Shown in pieces: positions 61,773-64,000 of a stretch of DNA of 64,000 bases; the first letter of the stretch is position 1; each line of letters opens with the position of its first letter. Origin of the DNA: Thiotrichaceae bacterium UBA4486 (GTDB lineage: Bacteria; Pseudomonadota; Gammaproteobacteria; Eutrophobiales; Eutrophobiaceae); assembly GCA_002389045.1 (NCBI GenBank), contig DGNS01000009.1, positions 355,529 to 419,528 on the forward strand, written 5' to 3'. The position numbers and the translations under genes were made by a program. The notes under the pieces are model-generated. The model ran no database searches. It had not been told where the DNA came from and saw nothing but the letters and a program-made list of their open reading frames with translations.

Positions 61773-61891
61773 AGCAAAATCTGTGGGTGGCAGTTTTCTC
61801 GCCGTGGTCGCCAGGTGCATTATGTTCAGGAAATATTGATGACCGGGACAGCCACTGATCGGGAAGTATTTCTACACCGCATTTTTATGCT
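61773..61891 (+). repeat. dispersed ~119-bp intergenic repeat, copy 2
   Basis: It aligns with 48832-48949 end to end and in the same orientation. It abuts directly the inverted-repeat element that begins at 61890. Confidence 0.8.
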
Positions 61892-62071
61892 CTCGCCAAG
61901 CACGCCATGAACGCCAAGGAAATCATCCACACTATTCATGAAGTCGGATCCCGTGAGATGGACGAAGAGCAGGCATAGGGTATATGGAATTCGGGATAGC
62001 ACCATTTCGCCATATTCTACATTCCGTTTCCGTTATTATTTTTCCTGGCGTGCCTGGCGTCCTGGCGAGAG
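61890..62071. repeat. 182-bp MITE-like element with terminal inverted repeats
   Basis: The left end CTCTCGCCAAGCACGCCATG and the right end (62044-62071, reading CCTGGCGTGCCTGGCGTCC then TGGCGAGAG) are imperfect inverted repeats built from CTGGCGT-like 7-bp units. Inside is a short frame MNAKEIIHTIHEVGSREMDE that stops after 23 codons and a weak coding remnant. Similar GCCAAG/CTTGGCG repeats flank GxxExxY-type small genes in other proteobacteria (from memory), so this may be an emptied unit of that kind. Confidence 0.5.
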
Positions 62072-62113
62072 AAAAAATTCTTTGTCCATACCCACAAATT
62101 CCGCTGACGTTCC

Positions 62114-62776
62114 TTATTTGTTGAGGTATCGTTGGTCCCTGAAACTATATACCCAGTCAGGACGATAGACAACAAACAGGGTGATCAGGCCCGAGGTCAG
62201 AAATGCTTCGGAAAATCCGAACAAAAGAAAGTAAGGCAGGTACTCTCCGCTGAGCAGCGACCATTTAAAGACGTTAAATACAACCAGCACCAGCGCAATG
62301 GCGAGTCCCGTACAGGCATTGGTCAGCCAGGCGCCAAAAAAGGCGGAACCATATATGTAGATAAAGAAATGTCGCGGTAATTTGTATTCCAGCAGCAGAA
62401 AGATGAAACAGGCCACGGTGACCGGCAAAACCGCATTGAGCATGATCGCCGTACCGATGTTCATCCAGAGGGCGTCACGAAACAGGGTGACCAGTACGTT
62501 CACCAGCGAAAGACCAAGTACACCCATGCGCCAGCCGAACATCAGCGCCACAAGCATGGCGCCGAAAAGATGAATATTCAGACCGGAATCAAGCGATACA
62601 CGCAGCATCGAGACCATGGTCAGAAAGAAAATCGCCCACAGCCAGTGGTTGATTCGGCGAATACTGCAGTGTGTTGATGAACGTAAACTGTTTACAATCA
62701 ACATCACCAACGACACGCTGCACAGGATTGTCGTCAGGCTGAACCAAACGGGAAAATAATGTCCGGTAAAATCCAG
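62114..62776 (-). CDS. CbiM-like energy-coupling-factor permease
   Basis: The membrane protein has about six helices with family motifs SGLNIHLFGAMLVALMFGWRMGVLG, NIGTAIMLNAVLPV, and a C-terminal FGFSEAFLTSGLITLFVVYRPDWVYSF. These match the proteobacterial CbiM-type permeases thought to carry cobalt or nickel, here without ATPase or EcfT genes. The annotated-style GTG at 62716 would cut into the first helix. A CTG at 62776 preceded by GGAGG at ideal spacing adds DFTGHYFPVWFSLTTILC, which restores it, so I propose the CTG start (220 residues). No ATG, GTG or TTG lies between. Confidence 0.75.
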   Translation of the reverse strand: MDFTGHYFPVWFSLTTILCSVSLVMLIVNSLRSSTHCSIRRINHWLWAIFFLTMVSMLRVSLDSGLNIHLFGAMLVALMFGWRMGVLGLSLVNVLVTLFRDALWMNIGTAIMLNAVLPVTVACFIFLLLEYKLPRHFFIYIYGSAFFGAWLTNACTGLAIALVLVVFNVFKWSLLSGEYLPYFLLFGFSEAFLTSGLITLFVVYRPDWVYSFRDQRYLNK

Positions 62777-63061
62777 GTTATCCTCCGGGATAAATGAACA
62801 ACCATAATGTCAGGTTAGCCCCGACAGGCAAATCCGGAACCTGTCAGAACCCGGTAAAATACATACGTTATATTAATAACAGGAAGCAGCGGGTAATTCC
62901 AGATACACCATGCCATGCAGAGAGAGATATATATTACCCGTTAGCTGATACGTATGCCGGTACAGACAAGGTTGTTCGGAACGGAGGTCAATACTACAAT
63001 TGTGTATCGGGATAATTCCGGTTTCTTGAGAAATGACAGGGGAACTGCACAGACCTTCCGG

Positions 63062-64000
63062 TTAACGTGAACTGTTAAGCCCGTACATCGAGTGTTCCCG
63101 GGTACATGCCTGCGACTCTTTCCCCCGGCTATCAATACCGGCTCCGATATAATCGGTGACTTCAAGACCGAATCCTGAAAGAGCCGGCATCTTTTTCGGT
63201 GATCCAAGAACACGGATTTTCCGGATTCCAAGATCATGTATTATTTGCGAGCCCATGCCTGTCATTCGAAGGTTTTTTCTGCTGTGCAAATTAACAATAT
63301 TATCCTGTTTATTATCATCCATACTATTATTGAGCTGATCCAGACTGCTGGTCGAATCGGCCTGGTTCTGCAAAATCACGACTACACCTTTTCCTTGCTG
63401 TGAAATGTATTTCAGCGCGGAACGAATACTCCAGCCGTACTCGTCGGTTATCGTACCGATCAGATCACGTACCGGGTTGTGAACATGTACACGCACTGTA
63501 ACTGTTTCATCAGCATTAATATATCCACGGGTCAATGCAAAGTGCTGGTCCTGGTTGATGCTGTCTTCATAGACCACCAGATTGAAGTCACCGAACTCCG
63601 TGGAAAGTGTGCGGGTATTCTTTCTCTCAATGGTTTTTTCATTCTGGATACGAAATTCGATCAAATCCGCAATTGTTCCGATTCGGATATTGTGTTTTTT
63701 GGCAAACACCTCCAGATCCGGCCGCCTCGCCATTGTGCCGTCTTCATTAAGCACTTCTACAATGACCGCCGACGGCTTCAGTCCCGCCAGCCTGGCAAGG
63801 TCGCACCCGGCTTCAGTATGACCGGCGCGGGTCAGTACACCCCCGGGTTGCGCCATCAGCGGAAAAATATAACCCGGCTGTACAAGATCGGCCGGCGTGG
63901 CGGCATCGGCTATTGCGGACCGGATGGTCCGCGCACGATCCGCTGCAGAAATACCCTTGGTGACTCCCCGCGACGCATTGATTGACATGGTGAAATTTGT
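63062..64000 (-). CDS. ribB: 3,4-dihydroxy-2-butanone-4-phosphate synthase with degenerate GTP cyclohydrolase II domain (3' part)
   Basis: The gene runs off the right edge; 313 codons are inside. The visible start TNFTMSINASRGVTKGISAADRARTI and PGGVLTRAGHTEAGCDLARLAGL belong to the RibB domain (ribulose-5-phosphate to dihydroxybutanone phosphate, riboflavin pathway). From about 130 codons in, a RibA-like domain begins (FGDFNLVVYEDSINQDQHFALTRG), but the zinc-binding cysteines of GTP cyclohydrolase II are replaced (VRVHVHNPVRDLIG), so this half is probably inactive. Such RibB-RibA' proteins are common in gammaproteobacteria. Any FMN riboswitch would lie beyond the window. The 285-base gap downstream (62777-63061) holds no gene. 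Confidence 0.92.
   Translation of the reverse strand, partial: TNFTMSINASRGVTKGISAADRARTIRSAIADAATPADLVQPGYIFPLMAQPGGVLTRAGHTEAGCDLARLAGLKPSAVIVEVLNEDGTMARRPDLEVFAKKHNIRIGTIADLIEFRIQNEKTIERKNTRTLSTEFGDFNLVVYEDSINQDQHFALTRGYINADETVTVRVHVHNPVRDLIGTITDEYGWSIRSALKYISQQGKGVVVILQNQADSTSSLDQLNNSMDDNKQDNIVNLHSRKNLRMTGMGSQIIHDLGIRKIRVLGSPKKMPALSGFGLEVTDYIGAGIDSRGKESQACTREHSMYGLNSSR

Overview
The window looks like chromosomal DNA of a free-living, respiring gammaproteobacterium, probably near the Chromatiales/Ectothiorhodospiraceae. This is inferred from gene content (coq7, oxyR, fnr, rplM-rpsI, greB, a complete cbb3 oxidase locus, PEP-CTERM, ECF-type permease, ribB); I could not run a search to confirm the taxon. 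Coding density is high and codon use looks uniform. There is no prophage, IS element or CRISPR array. Accessory signals are confined to a small repeat-bounded insertion between rpsI and a tRNA-Gln, a patch of decayed acyltransferase genes around a PEP-CTERM gene, and dispersed intergenic repeats.

Layout. 0.3-1.7 kb: small envelope proteins. 1.7-9 kb: a PA0069-type radical SAM protein, rmuC, a HAD phosphatase, oxyR, a Do-type protease, an Hsp20 gene with a near-consensus sigma-32 promoter, and coq7. 9.0-10.5 kb: rplM-rpsI, then a four-helix-bundle gene framed by inverted arrays of 7-bp repeats, then tRNA-Gln(CTG). 10.9-13.5 kb: a DUF2189 membrane protein and a CPA2 antiporter. 13.6-23.8 kb: fnr, a TauE/SafE-like membrane protein, ccoS and ccoI on one side; ccoNOQP, a small membrane protein, ccoG and ccoH on the other. 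FNR boxes lie in both intergenic regions. 23.8-29.4 kb: a quinone-reductase-like flavoprotein, a lipoprotein and a MacA/MacB-like export operon with two separate permeases.

29.4-32.1 kb: a heme oxygenase and bacteriophytochrome-diguanylate cyclase pair. 32.5-37.1 kb: a frameshifted OlsB/hemolysin-like acyltransferase, a PEP-CTERM protein behind a sigma-54-like site, a 5'-truncated second acyltransferase copy, and a glycosyltransferase plus PlcP-like phosphoesterase operon preceded by a PHO box. Together these suggest phosphate-controlled membrane-lipid remodelling. 37.2-41.5 kb: nitroreductase, a Ser/Thr kinase with TPR tail, a zinc alcohol dehydrogenase, and an orphan 133-residue protein carrying only a chemoreceptor signalling tip. 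41.8-48.8 kb: bcp, greB, lemA with its DUF2207 partner, a cupin, a VanZ fusion, dimeric dUTPase, a DksA-like protein and an EamA transporter.

49-61.4 kb: PHP phosphoesterase, a peroxiredoxin-glutaredoxin fusion with a well-formed OxyR site upstream, a cyclic-nucleotide-binding protein, a Sel1-repeat protein, a 1776-residue multi-PAS protein with a decayed GGDEF and intact EAL domain, a fructosamine kinase/LMW phosphatase deglycation pair and a DUF938 methyltransferase. 61.4-64 kb: a Rap1a-like secreted protein, a repeat cluster, a CbiM-like permease that probably starts at CTG, and the 3' part of ribB running off the window. The regulators oxyR and fnr lie in the same window as their predicted targets.
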